58,288 nucleotides of DNA from Clostridia bacterium (GTDB taxonomy: Bacteria > Bacillota > Clostridia > TANB77 > CAG-508), in NCBI GenBank assembly GCA_017625035.1, contig JAGALX010000046.1, positions 1 to 58,288 on the forward strand. Direction: 5' to 3'. Under the pieces are notes generated by a model, which saw only the letters and a program-made list of their open reading frames with translations, did not search any database and was not told where the DNA came from. Below, piece by piece: positions 8,017-16,103 of this stretch. Numbering within the stretch: the first letter of the stretch is position 1; each line of letters opens with the position of its first letter. The position numbers and the translations under genes are program-made.

Positions 8017-9510
8017 TTATTTCTTGTTTTTTCTTATTCTCCACACAATAAATCCTGCAAGAATTATTAATATTGGTAATCCAAATAATATTTGTACTGT
8101 TGTTCCGTTTTGAATTAATTTGATTGTTGGTATATTATCATAATATTTTTTTCTTAATATTAACAAATCTTTATTATCTGTTAAATATTTAATAGATTTT
8201 TCTAAAACTTCCTCATTTTTATTAAAATATATTGCAGTTCCTACTGAACTTTGTTCTGTTAATATATCTTTTACTGGAACAGAAGAGTCTGTTGCAAATA
8301 TTGAGTTTGAAAAAACTATAAGCTCTGAAGTTTTATCATCACCAACTTTTTTTGTAATTAATGCTGACAATATTGCATTTGGTGCACTTTCATCTGAATC
8401 TAGTTTTGAATAATCTGTTATGGTTAAATCTTTTCTTAAAAATGCTGAATCACTAGCTTGCGCAATTACTTCATATGATACGTTTAAAGATTTTAATGTA
8501 TCATTATCTTTAAAATTTATTTTTGCAGAATCAATTAGTAACATTTTTGCATTTTCATCTAAATATTTTCCTATTGTGCTATCTGAGTTTATTTCTACGG
8601 AAATGAACTCTGGTATATTATTTAACATATTTTCACTAGACTGTTCCATTACAATACCTTCTGAAAAGCTGAATCCGTATAAATCTATAACAGATTGAAA
8701 ATTAGGTAGTTTTAATTCTGATACTCCGTAGGTCTCTTGCAACAAAAGATATGATTCTTGTAATAAAAGTATATTTCCACCATTATTTATATAATTTATT
8801 ATTGCATCTCTTTCTGTTTCAGAAATGTCTTCTTTTAATGTAGGTATGATTAAACAATCACAATCTTCTGGTATATTTTGTGTTGTTGTTAAATCTAAAT
8901 AATTAATTTCATTTAATTTTTCATCTAGTTTACCTATTAATGTAGAAAAATACGATTCTGGATAATCTGCATAAGGACTATGTGTTGTATATAAATATAT
9001 ATATTTATTATTTTCTGTAGTTATTTCTATAATTGCATTTGTCATAGTTTCTTCTGTTATATCAAGACTTTCATTAGTATATGTTTCGCTTGAAAATTCA
9101 TATGTATATAAATCATCAATGCTTAATGTTTTTGTATTACCATTACATTTTAATACAATCGATGCAGATGTATCTTCTGAATCAGTTATTTGCTCTATAG
9201 TTATGTTATTATTAATTTTTGAATATTCCTTTATTACATTTACTGAGTTTAAAATATTTGATGCATATAAATATTGGTCAAAGTTAATTATTTGAATTTC
9301 AATTTTTTCATTTATATTTTTTATTTTTTCTTTTGACTCATTTGTTAAAGAATATACTTTAGATTCTGTCATATCTATATCTCGAATATTTAATTTTTCT
9401 ACTAATATATTAATTGCAAAATATGCTACAATTGTAACTACAAATAGCATTATTGTTATAAGCATTTGCTTTATAGTTTTTTTGTTCATATTTTCAAGTA
9501 TATCTTTCAA
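8017..9510 (-). CDS. GldG-family auxiliary ABC transport protein
   Basis: 497 residues: one N-terminal membrane helix (about residues 16-38), a large extracytoplasmic domain, and a C-terminal helix (GLPILIILAGFIVW) with a basic tail. The layout and the early DMTESKVYSLTNES segment fit the GldG/ABC-type uncharacterised transport family, whose soluble domain resembles intraflagellar-transport/gliding-motility GldG. It forms the third component of the ABC system with the next two genes. Translation starts at TTG (9508-9510) after GGAGGG. Its role in Firmicutes is not established; export or cell-envelope assembly is an inference. Confidence 0.78.
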   Translation of the reverse strand: MKDILENMNKKTIKQMLITIMLFVVTIVAYFAINILVEKLNIRDIDMTESKVYSLTNESKEKIKNINEKIEIQIINFDQYLYASNILNSVNVIKEYSKINNNITIEQITDSEDTSASIVLKCNGNTKTLSIDDLYTYEFSSETYTNESLDITEETMTNAIIEITTENNKYIYLYTTHSPYADYPESYFSTLIGKLDEKLNEINYLDLTTTQNIPEDCDCLIIPTLKEDISETERDAIINYINNGGNILLLQESYLLLQETYGVSELKLPNFQSVIDLYGFSFSEGIVMEQSSENMLNNIPEFISVEINSDSTIGKYLDENAKMLLIDSAKINFKDNDTLKSLNVSYEVIAQASDSAFLRKDLTITDYSKLDSDESAPNAILSALITKKVGDDKTSELIVFSNSIFATDSSVPVKDILTEQSSVGTAIYFNKNEEVLEKSIKYLTDNKDLLILRKKYYDNIPTIKLIQNGTTVQILFGLPILIILAGFIVWRIRKNKK

Positions 9511-9512
9511 AT

Positions 9513-10196
9513 CTATCCCTCCTTTTTTCTTCTCTTAATTATAATTACTACAAGTGTTATACACATTACAGTAAAAGATAATAAACCTATAACTTCTTTG
9601 GCTGAAATAACTCCTGATGAAAATTTTATGAATAGATCTATTAGTGATAAATATGAAAATATACCATCTCCAAATGAAGCAAATAATGGTAACATTAAAA
9701 ATACTAATGTAATTATTGCTGCTATAACTTGACTTTCAGTAATACTTGATGCAAGCAATCCAAAAGAAATATATGCCATACTTAGCAATATGAAACCAAG
9801 TATTGTTATTAGTACTAATTTTATACTCGGTATACCACATTGTAATAACAGTACGTAATATATAAAAGATAACACTAATGCAACGCCTATAACTGCTAGT
9901 ATTGCAAAAAATTTACCCATAACAATAGATACGGTACTTCTTGGGGACATAAATAATAACTGTTCTGTATCTTTGCTTCTTTCTTCTGCAAATGATTTCA
10001 TTGTTAATACCGCAGTAATGATTGGTAGACCATATATAGAGGTTCCATAATATATAGAGCTTAAATCTACACTTCTATTGTTTATAGAAAATACATAAAA
10101 TAAAGCACTAAATATTATTAAAAACATCGCAATAACTATATATCCTACTGGTGAAAAAAAAGTGCTTTTAAATTCCTTTTTTATTATTGCCCACAT
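9513..10196 (-). CDS. ABC-2 type permease, GldF-like
   Basis: 227-residue integral membrane protein with six hydrophobic segments. The start MWAIIKKEFKSTFFSPVGYI and the EERSKDTEQLLFMSPRST loop are typical of GldF/NosY-like ABC-2 permeases. The preferred ATG (10194-10196) is eight bases after GGGG; an ATG two codons earlier (10202) is also possible. It overlaps the end of the ATPase gene by about 30 bases and ends two bases before the gldG-like gene, indicating one operon and translational coupling. Confidence 0.83.
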   Translation of the reverse strand: MWAIIKKEFKSTFFSPVGYIVIAMFLIIFSALFYVFSINNRSVDLSSIYYGTSIYGLPIITAVLTMKSFAEERSKDTEQLLFMSPRSTVSIVMGKFFAILAVIGVALVLSFIYYVLLLQCGIPSIKLVLITILGFILLSMAYISFGLLASSITESQVIAAIITLVFLMLPLFASFGDGIFSYLSLIDLFIKFSSGVISAKEVIGLLSFTVMCITLVVIIIKRRKKEG

Positions 10197-11130
10197 CTTC
10201 ATTTCCCCTTTCTGAATTAATTAGATTTATAAAAGCTTCCTCTAAACTTGTTTCAGATGTTTTTAATTCAACTATTGTTATATTATGTTTGGGTAAAATT
10301 TTAAATAATTTTTTTCTTATATCATGTTCATCTTTTACAAATATTTCATATTGCTTTGTATTTTTATCAATATCCTTTTTAAAGTTAATTTGACTAATTT
10401 CAGGTACATCCTTAATGACATTTTTAATATTATTACTAGGGTCTTCAATATTAACAATTATACAATTTTTATTTATCTTTGCTTCTAAATTTTGAGGCGT
10501 ATCTATAGCTATTATTTCTCCTTTATCTATTATGATTACTTTTTGGCACATTTGTGTTACTTCAGATAAGATATGTGAACTAAGTAATACTGTATGGCTT
10601 TTTCTTAATGATTTTATTAAATTTCGTATTTCTATAACTTGTTTTGGATCTAATCCAACTGTTGGTTCATCTAAAATTAAAATTTCTGGATTTCCAACTA
10701 ATGCTCCTGCTAAACTAACTCTTTGTTTGTATCCTCTAGAAATATTTTTTATTAATTTATCTTTAACAGATTCTAATCTCAAATCTTTTATTAATTTTTC
10801 TACTTCATTTTTTCTTTCATCTTTTTTTACACATTTTAGCTCTGCAATGAAATTTATAAATTCTTTTACTGTTAAATCTTGATATAGAGGAATATTTTCT
10901 GGCATATATCCTATGTTTTTTTTGCATTTAGTTGAAAGTTTTTCATTATTAATAAAAATCTCTCCATCCGTAGGATCTATTATACCTGTAATTAATTTCA
11001 TAGTAGTTGTTTTTCCAGCTCCATTTTGTCCTAAAAAGCCTACTATTTCGCCCTTTTCAATTTTAAAGTTCATATTATTTATTGCTATAAAGTTTCCATA
11101 CTTTTTAGTAACATTTTTCAGCTCAATCAA
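10168..11130 (-). CDS. ABC transporter ATP-binding protein
   Basis: 320-residue cytoplasmic ATPase of the ABC-2 exporter class. Walker A is GQNGAGKTT near residues 34-42, the signature motif is degenerate (ISRGYKQR), Walker B is LILDEPTVGLDP and the switch His lies in LLSSH. A ~100-residue C-terminal extension follows, as in GldA/NatA-type proteins. The start codon is TTG (11128-11130) after AGGGAGGGG. It is the first gene of the ATPase-permease-GldG operon. The substrate is unknown. Confidence 0.88.
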   Translation of the reverse strand: MIELKNVTKKYGNFIAINNMNFKIEKGEIVGFLGQNGAGKTTTMKLITGIIDPTDGEIFINNEKLSTKCKKNIGYMPENIPLYQDLTVKEFINFIAELKCVKKDERKNEVEKLIKDLRLESVKDKLIKNISRGYKQRVSLAGALVGNPEILILDEPTVGLDPKQVIEIRNLIKSLRKSHTVLLSSHILSEVTQMCQKVIIIDKGEIIAIDTPQNLEAKINKNCIIVNIEDPSNNIKNVIKDVPEISQINFKKDIDKNTKQYEIFVKDEHDIRKKLFKILPKHNITIVELKTSETSLEEAFINLINSERGNEDVGNNKKGI

Positions 11131-11237
11131 AGTAACCCCTCCCTAATTATATTTTATATTAATATATCATTTTAATTATCTAAAATCCACGCTTTCACTA
11201 ATTCTTCACATAAAATTTACAGTAACAATTTACAGAG

Positions 11238-11266
11238 TTGCTTTTTTTGTATATTTGTTGTAAAAT
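11238..11266 (+). promoter_or_regulatory. Promoter of yhbY
   Basis: TTGCTT (11238-11243) and TAAAAT (11261-11266) with a 17-base spacer, 33 bases upstream of the yhbY ATG. Confidence 0.6.
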
Positions 11267-11298
11267 TAGAACATTATAATGTAGAAAGGAACTTAATT

Positions 11299-11589
11299 AT
11301 GACAAGTAAACAAAGAGCTTATTTAAGAGGTTTGGCTAATAAATTAGACCCTATATTTCAAATAGGAAAAATGGGAATATCAGAAAATTTAATAAATCAA
11401 TTATCAGATGCATTAGAAGCTAGAGAATTAATAAAAATAACTGTTCTAGAAACTGCTCCTGATACTACAAAAAATTTGGCAATTGAAATTTCTGAAAAAA
11501 CTAATTCAATATTAGTTCAAACTATAGGAAATAAAATAACATTATTTAGGCAAAAGAAAGAAAATAGTAGATACGAATTACCCAAATAG
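11299..11589 (+). CDS. yhbY: YhbY-family CRM-domain RNA-binding protein
   Basis: 96 residues, the usual length. The MTSKQRAYLRGLANKLDP start and IGKMGIS loop (the GxxG of the KH-like CRM domain) are diagnostic. The family binds precursor 23S rRNA in 50S ribosome assembly. The ATG follows AGAAAGGAAC. It is monocistronic here, with a strong terminator directly after it; in many Firmicutes it sits with nadD/obgE, which are not seen nearby. Confidence 0.92.
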   Translation: MTSKQRAYLRGLANKLDPIFQIGKMGISENLINQLSDALEARELIKITVLETAPDTTKNLAIEISEKTNSILVQTIGNKITLFRQKKENSRYELPK

Positions 11590-11603
11590 GTCAGTTTTTT
11601 TAT

Positions 11604-11656
11604 AAAAATCCCCCCTTCTTGTTAGGTATAAATTTTAACAAAGAAGGGGGATTTTT
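11604..11656 (+). terminator. Terminator of yhbY
   Basis: Long stem: the CCCCCCTTCTTGTTA arm (11610-11624) pairs with TAACAAAGAAGGGGG (11636-11650), flanked by AAAAA and TTTTT. Usable on both strands. Confidence 0.88.
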
Positions 11657-11662
11657 ATATAA

Positions 11663-11790
11663 TTTTATTCGTTATTTTTTGTATTATTTATTTTTATTGT
11701 TTATTTTTATTATTTGTTTTTTATTATTTATTTTGATTATCTATTTTACATTATTTATTTTATTATTATTTATCTTTTATTGTAATTGCC
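11663..11790. repeat. Low-complexity T-rich tract behind yhbY
   Basis: Runs of TTATTT/TTTTATT units with few other bases, ending at the stop codon of the PrgI-like gene. It resembles the tract at 7747-8016, and both lie directly 3' of a minus-strand operon. Confidence 0.6.
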
Positions 11791-11792
11791 TA

Positions 11793-12071
11793 CTACATAT
11801 AAAGATATATCTTTCTGTTTTTCAAAAATTTTATTACATATATTATTACCGATATGATATTTTCATGGTTAAAACCAATTACACTTATTAAAAAAAATGG
11901 AAAACATAATAATATAAATATAAAAATTTTTATTTTAATACTATTAAATATAAAATTAATAACAATAAAAACTAAAATATACCAAATAATATTTACTATT
12001 GCTGTACTGTAATCAATTATTCCTAAAATTTTATTATTAAATTTATAATTTTGAGGGAATATAAATTTCAT
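11793..12071 (-). CDS. Small membrane protein of the type IV secretion module, PrgI-like by position
   Basis: 92 residues with two adjacent hydrophobic hairpin segments (about residues 24-45 and 50-67) and a basic tail. It starts KFIFPQNYKFNNK. In Gram-positive conjugative elements the gene after the VirB6-like one is a PrgI/TcpE-type protein of this size and topology, directly before the VirB4 ATPase; here no VirB4 follows. The ATG at 12069-12071 is preceded by GAAGGTGAT, an extended ribosome binding site; this is the only gene of the module with a clear ATG. Assignment rests on context more than motif. Confidence 0.5.
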   Translation of the reverse strand: MKFIFPQNYKFNNKILGIIDYSTAIVNIIWYILVFIVINFIFNSIKIKIFIFILLCFPFFLISVIGFNHENIISVIIYVIKFLKNRKIYLYM

Positions 12072-12089
12072 TTTTATCACCTTCTTTAA

Positions 12090-12962
12090 TTATTTTGATA
12101 ATTTATTTAAGCTAGATATTCCTGCTGAAATATCCGTTGATATTCCTCCTATTATCTGCCTTGTGTACATATTAGCTTTTATTAATGCATATATTGAACC
12201 TATATATATTAATTTTGAAAAAGTATTATTGGCAGAAAAATCTGTTGAAAATATTATAACAAGTATTACAGATATTATTGATTGAACAATTAATAACGAT
12301 ATAACTGATTTAAACCATGATTTAAAAATCCATGATGTTGATGTATTTAATAATGTTATTATCATAAATGGAGTTAATATTATAAAAACTTTTATCATTA
12401 TATATCGTAAAGAATATGAAAATAATAAATTAAATAATCCAAATGATGTGAAACTTTTTATCATTCCATCAAACGAAAATACATTTAATGTAGTTTCAAA
12501 TGATACTATAGAATTAATTTTTACAATTAGCTCTTCAAAACTTATATTGCAGTTCAACATTTTTTCACCTACTTCTCTTATTGAGGCAGATACTAAAAAA
12601 TTTATATTCAAAACCTGTTCACATACAAAATATGAAGAATTAACAAATGCAGATATAATTATTAATTTGAAAATAAATTGATATGGTTTTTCTACTTGAG
12701 ATGAAATATAATTTGAAAATAAATATCTGATAGCATAATATATTGATAATCCTATTAATAGTGCATTTGCAATTATAATAATTCCAGTTGATGTACTTGT
12801 TCCTAATAAATTATTAGAAAAATTATCATTTAATATATCTTTACTTATAAAAGTTAAATCATCTAAAGTTGCATATGCATTATTATCAATGGAAGAAAAT
12901 AAATTATTAAATAATGTATTTATTGTCTGTGTTATTGTATTAACAATATTTGTGTTTTCCAG
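12090..12962 (-). CDS. VirB6/TrbL-like polytopic channel protein, CTG start
   Basis: 290 residues if read from CTG at 12960-12962; the frame is open back to TAG at 12978-12980 and holds no ATG before residue 117. The upstream AGGATGTGAT ribosome-binding-like sequence fits the CTG, or an ATT one codon earlier. There is an extracytoplasmic N-terminal part with Asn and Thr, then helices GIIIIANALLIGLSIYYAI, FIFKLIIISAF, FIILTPFMIITLL and SLLIVQSIISVILVIIF, matching inner-membrane VirB6-like proteins of Gram-positive conjugation systems. It follows the pilin-like gene by 15 bases. An internal TTG (12611) begins a shorter 173-residue frame, but codons upstream of it read as normal protein. Confidence 0.62.
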   Translation of the reverse strand: MENTNIVNTITQTINTLFNNLFSSIDNNAYATLDDLTFISKDILNDNFSNNLLGTSTSTGIIIIANALLIGLSIYYAIRYLFSNYISSQVEKPYQFIFKLIIISAFVNSSYFVCEQVLNINFLVSASIREVGEKMLNCNISFEELIVKINSIVSFETTLNVFSFDGMIKSFTSFGLFNLLFSYSLRYIMIKVFIILTPFMIITLLNTSTSWIFKSWFKSVISLLIVQSIISVILVIIFSTDFSANNTFSKLIYIGSIYALIKANMYTRQIIGGISTDISAGISSLNKLSK

Positions 12963-12977
12963 AATATCACATCCTAT

Positions 12978-13310
12978 CTAAGACAATAAATTAGATATTG
13001 TTGTTAATATCAAATTTAATAAAATAATAAATATATATGAGAATAATGCTGTTCTAATTAATTTTTTTCCAGTTCTTATTTTTTCATCATCCCCAAAGCT
13101 GAATTTTTTCATAAAAGCTCCTGTTGCAATAGACACTCCTGCTGCAGGAGTTGCAAGTGCCAATAACCATTTTTGAATAGAGTCAAAAGCATCTTGAAGT
13201 TTTGTAATTAATGCTGGATATGCTGCTGCATATGAATTTGTAGCGCATACTAGCATAATAATTAATGTAAAAATTAATATATATAATATTTTCTTAACTA
13301 TAAAAATCAC
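12978..13310 (-). CDS. TrbC/VirB2-like pilin protein
   Basis: 110 residues: a signal peptide (basic KK, hydrophobic core, TNSYAAA), a short amphipathic part with LATPAAGVSIATGA, a basic KKFSF..DEKIRTGKK loop and a C-terminal helix. This matches the small two-helix TrbC/VirB2/Maff2-type membrane proteins of Gram-positive conjugation loci. The start is unclear: GTG at 13308-13310 is only two bases from AAAGG, while ATT (13305-13307) or ATA (13299-13301, giving a classic VKKIL signal start) are better spaced. No ATG is available at the right position. Confidence 0.68.
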   Translation of the reverse strand: MIFIVKKILYILIFTLIIMLVCATNSYAAAYPALITKLQDAFDSIQKWLLALATPAAGVSIATGAFMKKFSFGDDEKIRTGKKLIRTALFSYIFIILLNLILTTISNLLS

Positions 13311-13344
13311 TACCTTTATAATATATTTAGGTTTTTATACGGTT

Positions 13345-15063
13345 TTACCTATAAACCTTTTTAAAATATGGTCGTAATTCTAATTTTTGCGGCTTTATTA
13401 TTTTATTTCCATCAGATAAAAATACTAATGCAACAAATGTTTTTAGCTCTTGTGTAAAAAATTGTATATCATATTTAAAATCTTTTTCATATGTAGAGCT
13501 TATACTTTCTGAAATATTGGAATCCGTAGATTTAAAAGACTTTGTTATATATGAATATTTAGTTTCTTTTGCATTTTCAGATATACTTTTTGAAATTTTT
13601 TCTTTTTCTTCTTTTCCAATTTGTTTTTGCACTTCTTCTATCGTATATGTATCGTCTGTTCTAAACCAAATTTTGTTGATTAAATTTTGAATTATTACTT
13701 TTAATACAGATTCATTATTTAAAGTTTTTAATAATGATGTATAACTTTGTGTAGCTACTATATTTATGCATTTTGCTTCTCTACTTTGTGCGAAAAAATC
13801 TGCATCTGTTTCTGTTACATATTCGTGATATTCATCGGAAATAAAGGCTACGGGTCTTGTTTTGTTTTTATTATTGTCTGCTAATCTTGATAAAACTTCT
13901 GATTGAAAATCTAATTTTAAATATGCTGCAATTATTTTTGATAAATTTTTATATTGAGCTATATTCATATTTAATATTACTATTTTTCCTTCATTTAAAA
14001 TTTGTTCTAATCCGTACATACACTCTTCATTTTTTTGGGGATTAAATGTTTTTAATACTTGATAATCTGAAATAAAACAATTCGTTATTCTTGTTATTTG
14101 TGATTTTAAAATTGATATTGTTCTAGAATCTAATTTGTAAAATTCTTTTTCGAAAAAAGTCATTGAAGTTAATAAATTATAGCATTCTTCTTTTGAGAAT
14201 TTATTTTGCCTAAATAAATCTCTTACTATTTCTACTTTTTCATTGTAATACTCTTTGTTTGTAATTAAATTATGGATTTCTTCAAAATTAACATATCCGT
14301 CATTATATAATCTACAAAATTTTATACATTCAGATAATATTTGCTCTGCTTTATCCATCCAATATTCTTCTGTTGTATTTCCTGAAAATAATTCTAATAT
14401 TATTTTTAATCTGTTTGCTAGTACTGAGGCTTTTAAATTTGGTTTGTCAAGGGGATTATATTTATATTTTCCTCCTAGTTCAATTACAATTATATCATCA
14501 GCTCTGTTATATTTTTCTGCAAATTTTGTTACTTGTTTATAATAATTTCCTTTAACATCTAATACTAGCATTCCTATTTTATTTTCATGATTTAAACTTT
14601 TATATTGTATTAGTTGTTCAGTAATTGGATACATAGCACTACTTGTTTTTCCGGTTCCTATAGTTCCTGTAATTAACATATTTTGATATAGTCCTTTTTC
14701 TGGAATAAATATTTCATTTTCGTTTGAACAATTTTTTCCTATATATATTTTTAAATTATCTTCATAATTTTCTGATTTTTTATTTGCTGCTTTTTTATTT
14801 TTAATTTTTTTATTGTCTATTTTTATTTTATTTTCTAATAAATTAAATAAATACTTAGATATTATTAATGATGATATTATATATGAATATATAAATAATA
14901 ATTTTATATTATTCCATACCTCAGGATATTTTTCTGCTATATTAAATGGATGAATTGCATATTTAATAATTATTTGATTTGAATTAATAATACCGGAAAA
15001 TGCTTGTATTCCTAAATAATTTAATACTATAGTACCTAAAACTATGATAATTATTTTTTTAAT
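13345..15063 (-). CDS. VirD4/TraG-like coupling ATPase, non-ATG start
   Basis: About 572 residues read from ATT at 15061-15063. Two N-terminal membrane helices (IIIIVLGTIVLNYLG and IKLLFIYSYIISSLIIS) are followed by a lysine-rich linker, Walker A TGTIGTGKT (about 132-140), VLDVKGNY, and a Walker B-like AFISDEYHEY (about 406-415), then RQ-rich motor motifs (VATQSYTSLL). This is the conjugative coupling-protein plan. The first in-frame ATG (14679) lies right at Walker A and would remove the membrane part, so it cannot be the native start. AGAAAGGA precedes the ATT by 11 bases; GTT two codons earlier is the alternative. The frame overlaps the small gene upstream. Confidence 0.72.
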   Translation of the reverse strand: MKKIIIIVLGTIVLNYLGIQAFSGIINSNQIIIKYAIHPFNIAEKYPEVWNNIKLLFIYSYIISSLIISKYLFNLLENKIKIDNKKIKNKKAANKKSENYEDNLKIYIGKNCSNENEIFIPEKGLYQNMLITGTIGTGKTSSAMYPITEQLIQYKSLNHENKIGMLVLDVKGNYYKQVTKFAEKYNRADDIIVIELGGKYKYNPLDKPNLKASVLANRLKIILELFSGNTTEEYWMDKAEQILSECIKFCRLYNDGYVNFEEIHNLITNKEYYNEKVEIVRDLFRQNKFSKEECYNLLTSMTFFEKEFYKLDSRTISILKSQITRITNCFISDYQVLKTFNPQKNEECMYGLEQILNEGKIVILNMNIAQYKNLSKIIAAYLKLDFQSEVLSRLADNNKNKTRPVAFISDEYHEYVTETDADFFAQSREAKCINIVATQSYTSLLKTLNNESVLKVIIQNLINKIWFRTDDTYTIEEVQKQIGKEEKEKISKSISENAKETKYSYITKSFKSTDSNISESISSTYEKDFKYDIQFFTQELKTFVALVFLSDGNKIIKPQKLELRPYFKKVYR

Positions 15064-15064
15064 T

Positions 15065-15220
15065 TTAACAGTCTTCCTTTCTAAATGTTTTATTTTTTAA
15101 TTTTAATTTTTCGCCCTGTTTATTTTTTAGAAATTTATTTTCAAATTTATTATAAAAAAATAAAAATATAATAAATAAATTAAATAATAAAACCACGAAA
15201 AATAAATCTAATAAATCAAT
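15065..15220 (-). CDS. 51-residue membrane protein read from ATT
   Basis: Open frame from TGA (15227-15229) to TAA (15065-15067). The only suitable start is ATT at 15218-15220, placed after AAGGAGTGATTTAAT, an excellent extended ribosome binding site. The product has an acidic start (DLLDL), one strong hydrophobic helix (FFVVLLFNLFIIFLFF) and a lysine-rich tail ending KEDC. Its stop is two bases before the putative start of the coupling ATPase. It could be a small accessory subunit. No homologue recognised. Confidence 0.45.
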   Translation of the reverse strand: MDLLDLFFVVLLFNLFIIFLFFYNKFENKFLKNKQGEKLKLKNKTFRKEDC

Positions 15221-15712
15221 ATTAAATCACTCCTTTTTTATTATATTTTGCTACTTTGTGGATTTTTTAGAATAAATTTTTTAATTAAAAATAAATTAAT
15301 GAATATTTAGGATTAAAACTTGAAATATATTAATTATAATTTTTTTATTTTATTAAAATATAATTTTATAATTAATAAATATTATGAATAAAAACTTTAA
15401 TTACATTAATTTTAGATGGTTTAATAATTAATAAAATATTTTTGAATTAAAATTTTAAATAAATTAATAATATGTTTGTAACAATTTAAGTTATAATATA
15501 ACATTTTTTGCTTTTTGTCTATACTTTTATTTAATTTTATGCTAAAATATTAATGTTATCAGTTATAGGCTAGTTCAATTAAGAAGTAATAATCTGTAAC
15601 TGTTATTATTTAAATTTTACCTAAATTATGTGTGAATTCTTAAATTTATTATTATATTTCTAAACTTTATTGATAAAATTTAGTTTTCTCACAATTTAGT
15701 ATCAATGAAAGG
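15221..15712. other. Gene-free AT-rich interval upstream of the type IV module
   Basis: About 490 bases, nearly all A/T, with no credible frame. It separates the leftward secretion module from the rightward DUF1858 gene. A TATAAT (complement at 15241-15246) lies directly before the ribosome binding site of the 51-residue gene and could be the -10 element of the module; the -35 is not clear. No attachment site or direct repeat was recognised. Confidence 0.4.
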
Positions 15713-15724
15713 ATGGTAATTATT

Positions 15725-15907
15725 ATGATTAATAAAAATACAAAAATAGGTGATTTAATAAAAGAATATCCAGAAAAAGCAGAAATATTATTATCTGCTG
15801 GTATGCATTGTTTAGGTTGCCCAGCTGCACAATCAGAAACATTAGAAGAAGCTTGTGCTGTTCATGGAATTGATGTTGACGAATTAGTAAAACAATTAAA
15901 TGCATAA
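15725..15907 (+). CDS. DUF1858 domain protein
   Basis: 60 residues of the DUF1858 (hybrid-cluster-protein-associated redox disulfide) family: NKNTKIGDLIKEYPE, then GMHCLGCPAAQ with the CxxC pair, and a LEEACAVHGID helix. Such proteins are cytoplasmic and likely handle redox or a metal; precise function unknown. The ATG at 15725 is eight bases after AAAGGATGG; an ATG four codons earlier overlaps the ribosome binding site. Monocistronic, with its own terminator. Confidence 0.88.
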   Translation: MINKNTKIGDLIKEYPEKAEILLSAGMHCLGCPAAQSETLEEACAVHGIDVDELVKQLNA

Positions 15908-15912
15908 TATTT

Positions 15913-15945
15913 AACTCGAATTTACATTCGAGTTTTATTTTTATG
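15913..15945 (+). terminator. Terminator of the DUF1858 gene
   Basis: 9-bp stem AACTCGAAT (15913-15921) / ATTCGAGTT (15926-15934), TTAC loop, then TTATTTTTA. Confidence 0.85.
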
Positions 15946-16035
15946 GCAAATCTAACTTTATATCCAAGCATCAGCTAAAATGTTACTACTATTAAAATTA
16001 AAATTGGTAGACAAAATATAAATACTCTAAAACTA

Positions 16036-16064
16036 TTGGCAAATTCCTATTTTTGGTATATAAT
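16036..16064 (+). promoter_or_regulatory. Promoter of prfA
   Basis: TTGGCA (16036-16041), 17-base spacer, TATAAT (16059-16064); the leader to the prfA ATG is about 32 bases. Confidence 0.8.
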
Positions 16065-16103
16065 AATAACTATTGAAATAAAAAAAGAGGAGAGTAATTG
16101 TTT

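Noticed and set aside
7763..8051. Phe/Tyr/Leu-rich frames in the T-rich tract
   Set aside because: Low-complexity DNA reads as hydrophobic residues in every frame; no ribosome binding site.
12090..12611. 173-residue VirB6-like frame starting at an internal TTG
   Set aside because: Sequence upstream in the same frame encodes further membrane segments with normal composition back to CTG 12960-12962, and no ribosome binding site precedes the TTG.
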